Below, piece after piece: positions 30,109 through 39,636 of a DNA stretch of 64,000 nt. The stretch spans positions 1 through 64,000 of the forward strand of contig SUYH01000011.1 in assembly GCA_015060535.1 (NCBI GenBank). The letters are read 5' to 3'. Source of the DNA: Prevotella sp. Its GTDB lineage: Bacteria; Bacteroidota; Bacteroidia; Bacteroidales; Bacteroidaceae. Position numbers and translations under genes: made by a program. Under the pieces are notes generated by a model, which saw nothing but the letters and a program-made list of their open reading frames with translations, did not search any database and was not told where the DNA came from. Numbering within the stretch: the stretch's first letter is position 1; each line of letters begins with the position of its first letter.

Positions 30109-30645
30109 TAATGTCTCAAGAACATTTTCGAGTTCTTCGACATTCCGAGGACTGGCGATGATGGTACCATCAGGACCAATGACTATTGTCTCTGGCCACG
30201 AGCAGATGCCATATAAATTCCAAGCCGCTTTCGTAGCCAGTTGTGGCCAGGGGAGTTGCTCTTCTTTCAAACGCTCACTCCACTTGCTGTTAGGGTTATT
30301 GATGGCATCAGTAGCCAGACTGATGATTTCGACATTTTTTGTCTTGTGATACTTCTCATAGAGTATGCGCAACTGTGGCAGGATGTCGAACTGGTCGCGG
30401 TGCCAACTCTCCCAGAAGTGTAGGACTACATATCCTTTGCCTACATACTCTTTCAGTTCATGATAGTTACCCAGTGTGTCCACAAGCAGCACGTTCTCAT
30501 AATGCTTTCCAGGAAGACGTTTCTCCAAACCTGCCACGTATTCTTTGACGGGAGCCATCAGCAGATGGTTGGCGTAACGGAATTTGTTGCTTACAAAGGG
30601 CTTCTGCTTCCGTCTTTTACAAGAAAAGACGTTTTGGTGGTCCAA
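30085..30645 (-). CDS. TlpA/AhpC-like thioredoxin-fold protein without the CxxC site, possibly 5'-truncated
   Basis: 186 residues from a TTG at 30645; an ATG at 30558 is an alternative. The sequence follows the Bacteroidota TlpA pattern (LPGKHYENV, ELKEYVGKGYVVLHFW, WNLYGICSWPETIVIGPDGTII), but the catalytic segment that normally reads WxSWCxxC is WESWHRDQF, so both redox cysteines are gone. There is no signal peptide, and the N-terminal domain common in this family is missing. The frame is continuous with the GH78-sialidase gene upstream across its TAG stop and a terminator hairpin, so this may be the remainder of a decayed gene. Confidence 0.6.
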   Translation of the reverse strand: MDHQNVFSCKRRKQKPFVSNKFRYANHLLMAPVKEYVAGLEKRLPGKHYENVLLVDTLGNYHELKEYVGKGYVVLHFWESWHRDQFDILPQLRILYEKYHKTKNVEIISLATDAINNPNSKWSERLKEEQLPWPQLATKAAWNLYGICSWPETIVIGPDGTIIASPRNVEELENVLETLNPNRSLD

Positions 30646-30675
30646 GGAATAGATGCAAATGACAAACTGGGCTAC

Positions 30676-30707
30676 AAAAAAACTGCTCAGCTATGGTAGC
30701 TGAGCAG
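30676..30707 (-). terminator. Terminator overlapping the stop codon of the GH78-sialidase gene
   Basis: CTGCTCAGCT / AGCTGAGCAG, a perfect 10-bp stem, followed on the minus strand by seven T. The TAG stop (30691-30693) lies at the edge of the loop. Confidence 0.88.
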
Positions 30708-33700
30708 GGTCGATTTCTTTATAGGCCACGCGCAATCGTCGCCAGGTATAGATGGCATGCAGTTCGCCATCCTTGCCTTGAATGATGCTGGGGTAGGAGT
30801 ACTGGCTGATAGGTGAATCCTCCAATGTCAGCGCATGACGCCAGTGGGTGCCATCTTCGCTGATGGCGATAGAGAGAGGCGTGCGCACACCCTTCTTCGT
30901 GCCAGGGAGCGAGGCGAAGTTGTTGTAGATAAGCACATGACGTCCGTCCTGCAGGGTGACAGCATCGGTGCCACTTTGGTTGTTGGGAACATCCAGGAGT
31001 GTCACGTTCGTCCAAGTGTCACCGTTATCGCTGGAGAAGGAGGTTCCTATCTTGCCGTTGCGGGTGCGCATGAGCACTTGCAGGCGACCATCCTTTAGCT
31101 TGAGGATGGAAGGCTGGATGCAGTCAATAGGGTGGCGACCATCCTTCGTAGCCTCGCCTCCAGCATCGGGGGCCTCAATGTCTTCTTTGTCGCTCTTGGC
31201 ATCGGCGGCTTTCATATCTTCCGTACGCATGGCGAGTTCTGCCTTGACAGGGCCTACGTATTTCCATTCCTTCTTGGCAATGTCGTAAATCTCCATGTGG
31301 AACTTCCAACCGTTATCTTCTGTGCTGGAGGGACAAAGCAGACGGCCATCAATGATTTCGGGCTTGTTCTTGATAGGTCCGAGGAATCCTTTGGGCAATG
31401 GTTCCTTGTCGCTCCATGTCTTGCCTCCGTCTTTCGATTTACAGAGCCATCCAGTCCAATCGGCAACTTTGAGACCTACCTTGAAGAACAACCAAAGTTC
31501 GCCATTAGGCATTTCGCAGATAACAGGGTTCCAACAGGCCTTGCGACGCTGATTAGCTGAGGCTGAACCACGACGCACGGGCCCTTCAGAGGCAGGGGTA
31601 GTCTCAGGAGTAATGCCAGCAATTTCGGCATTCTTTGTGCCAAGAGTGAAGACTCCATCAGCAGCAAGGATAGGTTTGCTCCATTCCTTCTCGCCTTTCT
31701 TCTTGATGTTGACCCAGATGCAAACATCAGGATTACGCTCGTGCTTGCCTCCAAAGTAGGTGGCTACGAGGTCGCCTTTCTTGGTCTCTACGATAGTGGC
31801 AGCATGGCACTGTGGGAAACTGGCTTGCTCATATAAGAACTCATCTTTGGTAATGGCAGGTGAAGCGGTGGGTATGTCGCATGAGAAATGATACTTACCT
31901 GAACCTAAGGTCTTGATGGTACCATCGGGCAGACAGACATCAGCGGTGGTGTTGCAAGGAATGCGTACGTCCCATTCCACATGTTGCAGGGTCTTTTTCC
32001 AATGGCTCTCAATGGTGCCGTAGGGCGAATCGTAGCTGACATGAGTCCATGGGCAGTCTTGGATGGTGAAGTCGGGCTTGAGAACGATATGCTTGTAGGC
32101 TGTACCGTCTTGACGAATGCCACCAAGGTATTGGTAACACCATGTGATGAGGTCGCCCAACAACATGACGTGATTACCACTATTCATCTTGGGACTGGCC
32201 TTGTCGCCATTCCATAGTTCCCAGATGGTGGTGGCTCCGTTCTCAGCCATATAGCCCCATGAGGGATAGCTATGCTGGGTGGCTATCATATAAGCTACGT
32301 CGCTGAACCCATTGTCGCTGAGACCTCGTAACAGCCATGAGATGCCAATGACACCACAAGGCACGTGGGCATTATTCTTCAGAATGATGTTCTCCACTAC
32401 ATTCTTCGTTACCTCTTGACGATATTTCTCTGGAACGATGCCAAACGACAGGGCCAACAGGTTAGCAGTAGCTGTATTGTTGCCATAGAAAATGGAGTCA
32501 GGATAGAGCGTATGACCAGGAGCCTGCGAGGTGCCTTCCTTTACCGTCAGGAACTTCTTGTTAAATGCTTCTGTCATCTGTTGACGCAGGGGCTTCCAAT
32601 AGTCTGCTTCACAGCCCCATTGCTCTAACAACTGAAGTACGCGGATAACGTAGGCTGTAGAGATGAGTGCTCCGTCCGTCTTACGGGCAGGATCCTGTGA
32701 GTGGATAAGCTCTAAGGACTCTGGGGGCACACACCAGTCGCCATACTGGTCTTTGGTGATGATGCCATCCTCAAGGTATTCATCGAAAAGATGTTGCAAC
32801 CAGCGTTTGATGTAAGGATAAGACTTGTCGATAGCCTCGCGGTTGCCAAACTGTCGCCAAAGCATATCGCAGCTGAAGGGTAGGGCAGCAGGCCACGTCA
32901 CGTCGTCGTTGTAGTAGTTCCAGTAGGCAGGAGCTACATCGCTGAAGACACCATCCTCGCGCTGTGACTCACAGATGTCGCGCATCCACTTGGTATAAAG
33001 GCGCTCGTTGTTGAAGAGGAACGACTCGCCCAGCGAACCCATCGTGCGGTCACCCAGCCAAGGCTGTCGCTCGTTACGCTGTGGACAGTCGACGGGCATG
33101 CCTTTGTAGTTGCCATAGATGCCCCACCAGGCATTGTGCATCACCTTGTTCAATACGGTATCGGAGCACTCGAAGTGACCCAGCTGCTGGATATCGTCGC
33201 TGACGGTATAGGCATGAACAAACTTCACAGGTCCTGTGATCTGCGCATAGCGGAAGCCGTGATAGCTGAAGATGGCGTGCCACTCTTCTACTCTTGGCGT
33301 CTTGCCACAAACGTAGATGTCCTCCGACTTCGCATCACGGAAATTCTCCAGATAAAGCGAGCCGTCGGCATTCAGTTTCTCGGCATATTTCACACGGATG
33401 GTATCGCCCTCACGACCAGTAGGCACGAAGGCAATCCAACCAGCGATGTTCTGATGAAAATCGTAGATGTTGTTAGCCAACTTGTTGGGCTCTGGAGTCA
33501 GCGGAGCCATCTCCATTCCTGGTGCCATTTGGGCACGCAGGGTGCCAAGAGGAATCTCTGTGCGCTCAGCAGGCTGCCAAGTCTTGTCGTTGTAGCCAGC
33601 CACGTCCCAACCCGTCAGATCCTTGCGGGCGTCATATTCCTCACCGTCGTACTCATTGTTGGCACGAATGGGACCATCAGCTGTTATCTTCCATTTCTCA

Positions 33701-34524
33701 TCCGTAGAGATACGCTTCATGGTACCGTCATTAAACTCGATGAGGATATTGATGCGACATTTGGGCAGTCCGAAGACGGGGGCTTTGTAGGGCTTGTTCT
33801 GGCGCATGGGGAACACGCGGCCATTACCCAGAATAAGACCTATGGCATTCTTCTCCTTTAAGGCCTCTGTAATGTCGTAGGTGTTGTAGAGCACGGTCTT
33901 GCGATAGTCGGTGGGCATAGGCACCAACACCTGACGATTGTAGGCTACGCCATTGACGTGCAACTCATGGAGTCCGATGCCTGCCACATAAGCGATAGCA
34001 CGCTTGACGGGCTTGCTCAGTTCAAACTCCTTACGCACATAACGGGCTGCCAGACGGGTATGCAGGCCACGCTGTTCGCCAGGCATCAGACGCTCTAAGC
34101 CTATCCAACGACCAGTCCAGTGGTTCTCCTTCAGCAGTCCAATACCGAAACGCTGAGACTCGCTCCAAGCCGTCTCACCCACATTAGTCCATACCTTCAC
34201 TTTCCACGTGCATTGCATGGCGCTATTCAACGGCTTACCCTGATAGCGCACCCAAAGCTGTTGGTCGCTCTCGACGCGTCCTGTGTTCCATACCTCGCCT
34301 TTTTCTGTCGATACTACAATCTGGTAGGCCGTCTGGCGCACATCCTGCTTGTCTGAAAGGATGGTCCATGAGAAACGGGGCTCAGCAGTATCGATACCTT
34401 GGGGGTTCTGCAGGTTCTCGACACGTAACCAGGAGATGCTGACTGCGGGCTTTACCTCTTTCTTCTTCTTAGCCGAAACTGTCAGCGACAGCATGGCCAA
34501 CAATATGATAAGCAGTCTATTCAT
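30691..34524 (-). CDS. GH78 alpha-L-rhamnosidase fused to a sialidase-like propeller
   Basis: 1,277 residues from the ATG at 34524, which precedes a signal peptide (MNRLLIILLAMLSLTVSA) and overlaps the previous gene by 8 bp. Residues of about 25-830 are a full GH78 enzyme: N-terminal sandwiches (LNGRVFPM-like region), DCPQRNERQPWLGD with the general acid E485, and ATTIWELWNGD. Residues of about 870-1277 resemble BNR sialidase propellers, with Asp boxes SKDGGKTW and SSDNGDTW and an opening FPQCHAATIVETKKGDLVATYFGG. It probably removes alpha-L-rhamnose and a second acidic sugar from one pectic side chain; the second substrate is inference. Last gene of a five-gene operon. Confidence 0.92.
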   Translation of the reverse strand: MNRLLIILLAMLSLTVSAKKKKEVKPAVSISWLRVENLQNPQGIDTAEPRFSWTILSDKQDVRQTAYQIVVSTEKGEVWNTGRVESDQQLWVRYQGKPLNSAMQCTWKVKVWTNVGETAWSESQRFGIGLLKENHWTGRWIGLERLMPGEQRGLHTRLAARYVRKEFELSKPVKRAIAYVAGIGLHELHVNGVAYNRQVLVPMPTDYRKTVLYNTYDITEALKEKNAIGLILGNGRVFPMRQNKPYKAPVFGLPKCRINILIEFNDGTMKRISTDEKWKITADGPIRANNEYDGEEYDARKDLTGWDVAGYNDKTWQPAERTEIPLGTLRAQMAPGMEMAPLTPEPNKLANNIYDFHQNIAGWIAFVPTGREGDTIRVKYAEKLNADGSLYLENFRDAKSEDIYVCGKTPRVEEWHAIFSYHGFRYAQITGPVKFVHAYTVSDDIQQLGHFECSDTVLNKVMHNAWWGIYGNYKGMPVDCPQRNERQPWLGDRTMGSLGESFLFNNERLYTKWMRDICESQREDGVFSDVAPAYWNYYNDDVTWPAALPFSCDMLWRQFGNREAIDKSYPYIKRWLQHLFDEYLEDGIITKDQYGDWCVPPESLELIHSQDPARKTDGALISTAYVIRVLQLLEQWGCEADYWKPLRQQMTEAFNKKFLTVKEGTSQAPGHTLYPDSIFYGNNTATANLLALSFGIVPEKYRQEVTKNVVENIILKNNAHVPCGVIGISWLLRGLSDNGFSDVAYMIATQHSYPSWGYMAENGATTIWELWNGDKASPKMNSGNHVMLLGDLITWCYQYLGGIRQDGTAYKHIVLKPDFTIQDCPWTHVSYDSPYGTIESHWKKTLQHVEWDVRIPCNTTADVCLPDGTIKTLGSGKYHFSCDIPTASPAITKDEFLYEQASFPQCHAATIVETKKGDLVATYFGGKHERNPDVCIWVNIKKKGEKEWSKPILAADGVFTLGTKNAEIAGITPETTPASEGPVRRGSASANQRRKACWNPVICEMPNGELWLFFKVGLKVADWTGWLCKSKDGGKTWSDKEPLPKGFLGPIKNKPEIIDGRLLCPSSTEDNGWKFHMEIYDIAKKEWKYVGPVKAELAMRTEDMKAADAKSDKEDIEAPDAGGEATKDGRHPIDCIQPSILKLKDGRLQVLMRTRNGKIGTSFSSDNGDTWTNVTLLDVPNNQSGTDAVTLQDGRHVLIYNNFASLPGTKKGVRTPLSIAISEDGTHWRHALTLEDSPISQYSYPSIIQGKDGELHAIYTWRRLRVAYKEIDPAQLP

Positions 34525-35974
34525 TGAGGTCGCGTTCTTTAGCTTTATATCCATCAGGCGAGAGGGCCGTCTGGTCTTTCTTCAGATAATCCTTGGTGCT
34601 GTCGATGGCGATAAGCACACCATCCTCTACGCGCGACGTCTGCGGATGATAGCGGAAGGTGATCACCTTTGAGTCAAACTCGCCTAAGTATTTCAGCTGA
34701 CCCGTTGCGGCAGTCATCCACCACACGTTCTTCTTGGCTCCGCTGATCTTCGTCAGGTCGAGCTTCATGTTATTATTGTTGTAGTTGTAAACCAGCAGGT
34801 AGTCATTACCACGGGTGGCAATCAGGCGGTTGTACTTCTCACCATTATCCTGGATGACACTCTGATCTGCCACACGCTCAAAGTAGGGGAACGACAGCAT
34901 GAGGCGCTTCAGGTATTGCATCTGGTTGAAACCAGGGTCTTTCAGTCCCTGATACCAGGTCTTCACGTCGCCAGCATCACCATAGCTCGTAGGATAGCCA
35001 GGCTTCAGCATCTGCATGATGGCGTTGTGACCATAGGTATGACCACAGCTTCCGGCAAACACGCTCCAATAGGCATAGCGACGCACGTCGTAGTCCTTCC
35101 AGCGGGGCTCGTTGGCATCGTGCAGTCCCATGGGAATATCCTCGTATGAGGGCTCTGCGTCGAGCACGGGTTTGATGGGGTTGAACTTCCACGTCGAGTC
35201 CACATACATCCAGTTGTCTTCCTCTGTATTGTCAGGAATGGGGTAGTCCTTGTTACCCATACGCTGTCCGTAGCGACGGTGGCCGCTTTGGAAAGTATGG
35301 AAGTCTATCCACGAAGCCTTGCTCCACCATTTGGCTGAGGTGTAACGACCACGAGGATGGTATGTCATGATGTGGTTCTTGTCGATGGCCTTGATACTGG
35401 TAGCCAGCGACTCCCATACCTCAGGCTTGATGTCGCCCTGAATGTCGCCACCCATAAACCAAATGATATTAGGTTTGTTTTTATAACGGTTGGCGAGGAA
35501 AGTGCCATATTTCTTGGCATCCTCTACACTCAGCTTGCCAGCTTTGACGAGTCCACCCCAGATACAAACCATACCGATGTAGATGCCGTGCTGGGCAGCC
35601 ATATCGACGATATAGTCCATGTGGTCCCAATAGCCATAGACATTCTTCTGGTTGATGTTCTTGAAGTTCCATCCGTCGATGTTCGACAACTGTCCGTAGG
35701 TGTTGACGGCAGGCACTCCGTCGATGGTTTGTACCTGTACTACGTTATAACCGGCTTTCGCACAGCTTTGCAGATACCACTCGGCCTCGGCCCTGTCCAG
35801 ACGTTCTGGCAATAGCCATCCTGTCTCACCCAACCAGAAGAAAGGCTGTCCGTTCTCAAACTGCAGATAACGCTGGTTATCCGACACACGTAACTTGCCG
35901 TTATCCCACGGCTTGCCTGCCTGTGCCGACACCGTCAGCAACACGAGGCTCAATATCATCATTAGTTTCTTCAT
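34517..35974 (-). CDS. GH140-type (DUF4038) glycoside hydrolase
   Basis: 485 residues with a signal peptide (MKKLMMILSLVLLTVSAQA). A TIM-barrel DUF4038 domain (about 25-380) has FFWLGETGWLL, VVQVQTIDG, WFMGGDIQGD and PVLDAEPSYE; the Asp and Glu in the last two correspond to the catalytic pair known for GH140 apiosidase. The C-terminal 90 residues match the small 'collagen-binding' sandwich usual in this family. GH140 cuts apiose linkages in rhamnogalacturonan II, which fits the rhamnosidase and fucosidase neighbours. It follows GH95 by 6 bp. Other DUF4038 proteins have other targets, so apiosidase activity is probable only. Confidence 0.9.
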   Translation of the reverse strand: MKKLMMILSLVLLTVSAQAGKPWDNGKLRVSDNQRYLQFENGQPFFWLGETGWLLPERLDRAEAEWYLQSCAKAGYNVVQVQTIDGVPAVNTYGQLSNIDGWNFKNINQKNVYGYWDHMDYIVDMAAQHGIYIGMVCIWGGLVKAGKLSVEDAKKYGTFLANRYKNKPNIIWFMGGDIQGDIKPEVWESLATSIKAIDKNHIMTYHPRGRYTSAKWWSKASWIDFHTFQSGHRRYGQRMGNKDYPIPDNTEEDNWMYVDSTWKFNPIKPVLDAEPSYEDIPMGLHDANEPRWKDYDVRRYAYWSVFAGSCGHTYGHNAIMQMLKPGYPTSYGDAGDVKTWYQGLKDPGFNQMQYLKRLMLSFPYFERVADQSVIQDNGEKYNRLIATRGNDYLLVYNYNNNNMKLDLTKISGAKKNVWWMTAATGQLKYLGEFDSKVITFRYHPQTSRVEDGVLIAIDSTKDYLKKDQTALSPDGYKAKERDLNE

Positions 35975-35980
35975 AATCGT

Positions 35981-38353
35981 TTATTTGATCGTATATTCGA
36001 CACCAGCCTTAGTCTTCAGGCTGTACACATTTTTTTCTCTCGTCTTGCTTAGTCCCTTGCCTTTCAGAGGGGTGTTGCTGCGTAACTTACAGATACCGCC
36101 ATTCTTCGAGTGGATGGTGGCTTGGGTCAGCTTGCCGTCTTTCCAGTCGATGTCAATCTCGAAGCCTCCACGAGCCACGAGACCTTTCACCGAGCCGTCT
36201 TTCCAAACAGCGGGTAGGGCAGGCAGCAAGTAGATAAATCCGTCGTGACTCTGCATCAGCATCTCGGCAATACCTGCCGTACAACCGAAGTTACCGTCAA
36301 TCTGGAAAGGAGGATGAGCGTCGAACATATTGGGATAGGTACCACCACGCTGTTTGACGGTGCCGAAAATCAAGAAGGTATCGGCTGTCAGCGTCAGCTG
36401 ATCCTTGATGAGCTTGTAGGCGTGCTCGCCATTCAGCAGACGGGCCCACGAACAGACCTTCCACCCCATCGACCATCCTGTCGATACGTCGCCACGAGCC
36501 TCGAGCGAAACTTTGGCGGCTTTCCAGAGGTCGGGATTGCGGAAGGGTGATATCTGGTTCGAAGGATAGAGTCCGTAGAGGTGTGAGAAATGACGATGGT
36601 CATCCTTGGGATCGTCCAAGTCGTCGAGCCACTCCTGCAACTGTCCCCAGCGACCGATCTGCATGGGAGGAAGCTGTTTTAACTGAGAACTGAGAACTGA
36701 GAGATGAGAGTTATTATCGCCTAAGATTTTGGCAGCTTCAAGGACATTGGTATAGAGCTCTGTTACAATCTGGTTATCCATCGTCACACCAGCATCCATG
36801 GGTGTAGGACGTCCCTTGCCACCATGCTCTGGCGACTCACCAGGACAGACGACAAGCCAACCCTTTGTGGGATGCTTCTGCAGTGTCTGCGTATAGAAGC
36901 GGGCAGCGTCGAGCATGATGGGGTAATACTGACGCAGGAAGTCCTTGTCGCCTGTATAGAGGTAGTGCTCCCAAAGATGGCGACAGAGCCATGCTGAGCC
37001 CATAGGCCACAGGCCCGTCTGGGCACGATCTACAGGACCCGTGATGCGCCATTGGTCAGTATTATGATGCAACACCCAACCCTCAGCACCATACATGTCT
37101 CGAGCAGTCTTCTTGCCTTGTTCGTAAATTTCGCGAATCAGTTTAAACAGGGGCTCGTTCAGCTCCGTCAGATTGGTGACCTCCGAGGGCCAGTAGTTCA
37201 TCTCCAGGTTGATATTCGTAGTGTATTTCGAATCCCATGAGGGAAACATCTTGTCGTTCCAGATGCCCTGTAGATTGGCAGGATTCATATTGTCGGGTTG
37301 AGAGCTACAGATCAACAGGTAGCGGCCGAACTGGAAGTAGGTGGCGACAAGATAATTATCAGTAACCTTGCCAAACTGTTCGATGCGCTTGTTCATAGGA
37401 ACATTTGCATAATGGTCATCGCCCAAATCGAGTTTTACACGCTCGTAGTATTTCTTATACGTCTGGGTATGCAGGTCTTTCAGGGCCTCATAGCCTAAAG
37501 CCATTGCTCCACTCAGGCGTTCTTTCGATTGTGCCTCCTCGTCACCCGTAATGTCCTTATAGCTCTTCACATTGGTGCCTATGGTGAGGTAGAGGGTCGC
37601 CTCATCAGCACCTACCACGCTGATGTTGCCATTCGAGCCACTTGTCTTACCACCCTTCGTCTCCACAGCCATACGACCCATAAAGCGCACCTTGCCCTTC
37701 AGTCCTTCGTGCTTAGACGATACGCCTAAAAGTGTAGCTTGGTTGCCGTCCATACCAATAAGTGGATTCTCGTGTGGCGACGTCATGTTGGCAGTAAATG
37801 TAATCTTACCTTTCTCGCTGGCTGTCAGATGGATAGCAATGACTTCGTGCCCACCCAATGGGGCTATCGTCTCACGTTCGTACTGCACCCCATCCACGCT
37901 GTATCGTACTACGCTTTTGGCTTCATCCAAGTCCAGCCAGCGTTCGTAGTTCTGGTAGGCAGCGTGACCAGGCATTGCGATATACAAGTCGCCAAAGGGT
38001 TGATAGGGCATACCCATATTCTGGCCAGCACCAATGGGCATTACCTTCTCGTTGGCCAGATGCTGTGCCTCCTTGTATTTTCCTTCGAAAATCAGTTGGC
38101 GCACCTTCGGCAGATACTCCTTCGCATTGGGGTTCACCACATTATTAGGTTGTCCAGCCCAAATGGTCTCCTCGTTCAGTTGGATATGTTCTACGGCAGG
38201 GGTACCAAACACCATACCACCCATCACGCCATTGCCGATGGGTAGAGCCTGCGTCCACGTCTGTGCAGGCTGGTTGTACCACAGGCGATATTCGCGAGCT
38301 GTCATGATAAGTGTGGCTGACAGCAGTGTTAAGGTCAGGAAGATTCGTTTCAT
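35981..38353 (-). CDS. GH95 alpha-L-fucosidase/galactosidase, second copy
   Basis: 790 residues with a signal peptide ([19 protein letters not shown]). All GH95 hallmarks are present: [34 protein letters not shown] and [14 protein letters not shown]. It is a paralogue of the GH95 at 7099, too diverged for a recent duplication. Being in one operon with L-fucose isomerase, it more clearly targets fucose than the other copy. Its ATG overlaps the esterase stop by 4 bp. An AACTGAG array (36681-36708) supplies HLSVLSSQL before LPPMQIG. Confidence 0.93.
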   Translation of the reverse strand: MKRIFLTLTLLSATLIMTAREYRLWYNQPAQTWTQALPIGNGVMGGMVFGTPAVEHIQLNEETIWAGQPNNVVNPNAKEYLPKVRQLIFEGKYKEAQHLANEKVMPIGAGQNMGMPYQPFGDLYIAMPGHAAYQNYERWLDLDEAKSVVRYSVDGVQYERETIAPLGGHEVIAIHLTASEKGKITFTANMTSPHENPLIGMDGNQATLLGVSSKHEGLKGKVRFMGRMAVETKGGKTSGSNGNISVVGADEATLYLTIGTNVKSYKDITGDEEAQSKERLSGAMALGYEALKDLHTQTYKKYYERVKLDLGDDHYANVPMNKRIEQFGKVTDNYLVATYFQFGRYLLICSSQPDNMNPANLQGIWNDKMFPSWDSKYTTNINLEMNYWPSEVTNLTELNEPLFKLIREIYEQGKKTARDMYGAEGWVLHHNTDQWRITGPVDRAQTGLWPMGSAWLCRHLWEHYLYTGDKDFLRQYYPIMLDAARFYTQTLQKHPTKGWLVVCPGESPEHGGKGRPTPMDAGVTMDNQIVTELYTNVLEAAKILGDNNSHLSVLSSQLKQLPPMQIGRWGQLQEWLDDLDDPKDDHRHFSHLYGLYPSNQISPFRNPDLWKAAKVSLEARGDVSTGWSMGWKVCSWARLLNGEHAYKLIKDQLTLTADTFLIFGTVKQRGGTYPNMFDAHPPFQIDGNFGCTAGIAEMLMQSHDGFIYLLPALPAVWKDGSVKGLVARGGFEIDIDWKDGKLTQATIHSKNGGICKLRSNTPLKGKGLSKTREKNVYSLKTKAGVEYTIK
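36681..36708 (-). repeat. Heptamer array (AACTGAG = TTCTCAG family) inside the GH95 gene
   Basis: Three AACTGAG units and AGATGAG. On the coding strand this is TTCTCAG, the same unit, sense and frame (SVLSS) as in GH31 at 6391-6416. Confidence 0.88.
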
Positions 38354-39636
38354 TTGTAGAGTGATTTGAGGGCTTCGTCAGGTTCGATTTCTATCTTGCT
38401 TTCGTCGAGCATTGAGCGGTCGAGACCGAAGACGTCGATGAAGAAATCGTAGACGGCCTGGCGCTTGTTCTCTTTGAAGTCGTGGCGCTCGTTGGGCAGG
38501 TGGACATTGCGTACTTTGTCCTTCGCGTCGTAGAAGCTGTAGATGCGTTGCAGATAGGGGAACTCTAAAGTGGGTACGCTCGAAGTCCAGTCGCCACCGT
38601 CGCTCACGATGAGCATCGGTTTGGGGGCCATTACTGCAGCCAGTTCGGGTTCGCAGGTGCCTCCAGCGGAGAGCTGAACGGGTTTGCCACTCTCGCAGGG
38701 ACATCCTCCGTCGAAATGGGAGGCCAAATGTACCACAGGTGCTGAGGCTGTGACGCGCTCGTCAAGTAAAGAGAGCAGTACGGTATGCGTACCACCACCA
38801 GAGCCACCCATCACGCCTACACGCTCAGGGTCGATGTCCTTGCGGTTTTTCAGCATATAGTCGAGCAGCACGTAGCCACAAGCTGCCTGATAGACGTGGG
38901 CACGAGCTGTATGATGCGCCTCCTTGCCTACCTCCTTTTCTGATTCGCCCCATCCGTACAGGTCGAAATCGACGCATACGGCTCCCATGCGAGCCAGCGT
39001 TCCTAAGCGTTGCTGTTCGTCCTTGCGATAGCGATAGGGCCAGTGACCATCAGGGCAGACAATCAAGGCGTGCTTGCCTTTCTTCGTCGAAGCATAGATG
39101 GTACCAAAAAGGTGCTGTCCAGGTGTCAGTTCGATGCAGATGTTCTGCGTGGTATAGCCATCGTGCTTGCGTACCTTAGATAATATGGGTTTCAGCGTAC
39201 ACGAATCCAAGAATGCGTCGAGCTCCAGGCGTTGGCGGACCTCTTTGCGAAGGCTGTCGCGACGGGCCTCCCACTGAGCCTTATTATGATAAAGGCCAGA
39301 CAGGTAGTCGAGCATCATCTTACCCTCTGCCTCATGACGGCGCGGATACTCGTAGGGCTTGATTTTATACAGCTTGTCGCTCTGCTTCCACCAGTTCCAG
39401 TCGAAGTATTTGCAGATGTTGTCGAGCGTCATCTCGATGGAGTAGGGGCGCACGCGGAAGTCGGCATACGGCAGTCGCTTGCCAACGGTATCGACGTTGT
39501 ATTTGAACTTCACGCCAAAGCGCTTCTGAACGTCCTGCATCACCTCTGACACAGGGCGCTCAAATTGCGTTTCGTATGTTTGTGCGAAGCCCATCAGTGG
39601 CAACCCCGCACAAAGGAATAACAATAGTTTTCTCAT
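38350..39636 (-). CDS. Secreted acetylesterase-like alpha/beta hydrolase with STN-like domain
   Basis: 428 residues with a signal peptide ([19 protein letters not shown]). Residues of about 22-95 resemble an STN (secretin/TonB short N-terminal) domain, unusual on an esterase. The alpha/beta hydrolase has nucleophile VMGGSGGG, a likely Asp in IVSDGGDW and His in NERHDF, as in carbohydrate acetylesterases of this region type. It probably deacetylates pectic or xylan side chains so that the co-encoded glycosidases can act. Start and stop both overlap neighbours by 4 bp. Confidence 0.9.
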   Translation of the reverse strand: MRKLLLFLCAGLPLMGFAQTYETQFERPVSEVMQDVQKRFGVKFKYNVDTVGKRLPYADFRVRPYSIEMTLDNICKYFDWNWWKQSDKLYKIKPYEYPRRHEAEGKMMLDYLSGLYHNKAQWEARRDSLRKEVRQRLELDAFLDSCTLKPILSKVRKHDGYTTQNICIELTPGQHLFGTIYASTKKGKHALIVCPDGHWPYRYRKDEQQRLGTLARMGAVCVDFDLYGWGESEKEVGKEAHHTARAHVYQAACGYVLLDYMLKNRKDIDPERVGVMGGSGGGTHTVLLSLLDERVTASAPVVHLASHFDGGCPCESGKPVQLSAGGTCEPELAAVMAPKPMLIVSDGGDWTSSVPTLEFPYLQRIYSFYDAKDKVRNVHLPNERHDFKENKRQAVYDFFIDVFGLDRSMLDESKIEIEPDEALKSLYK

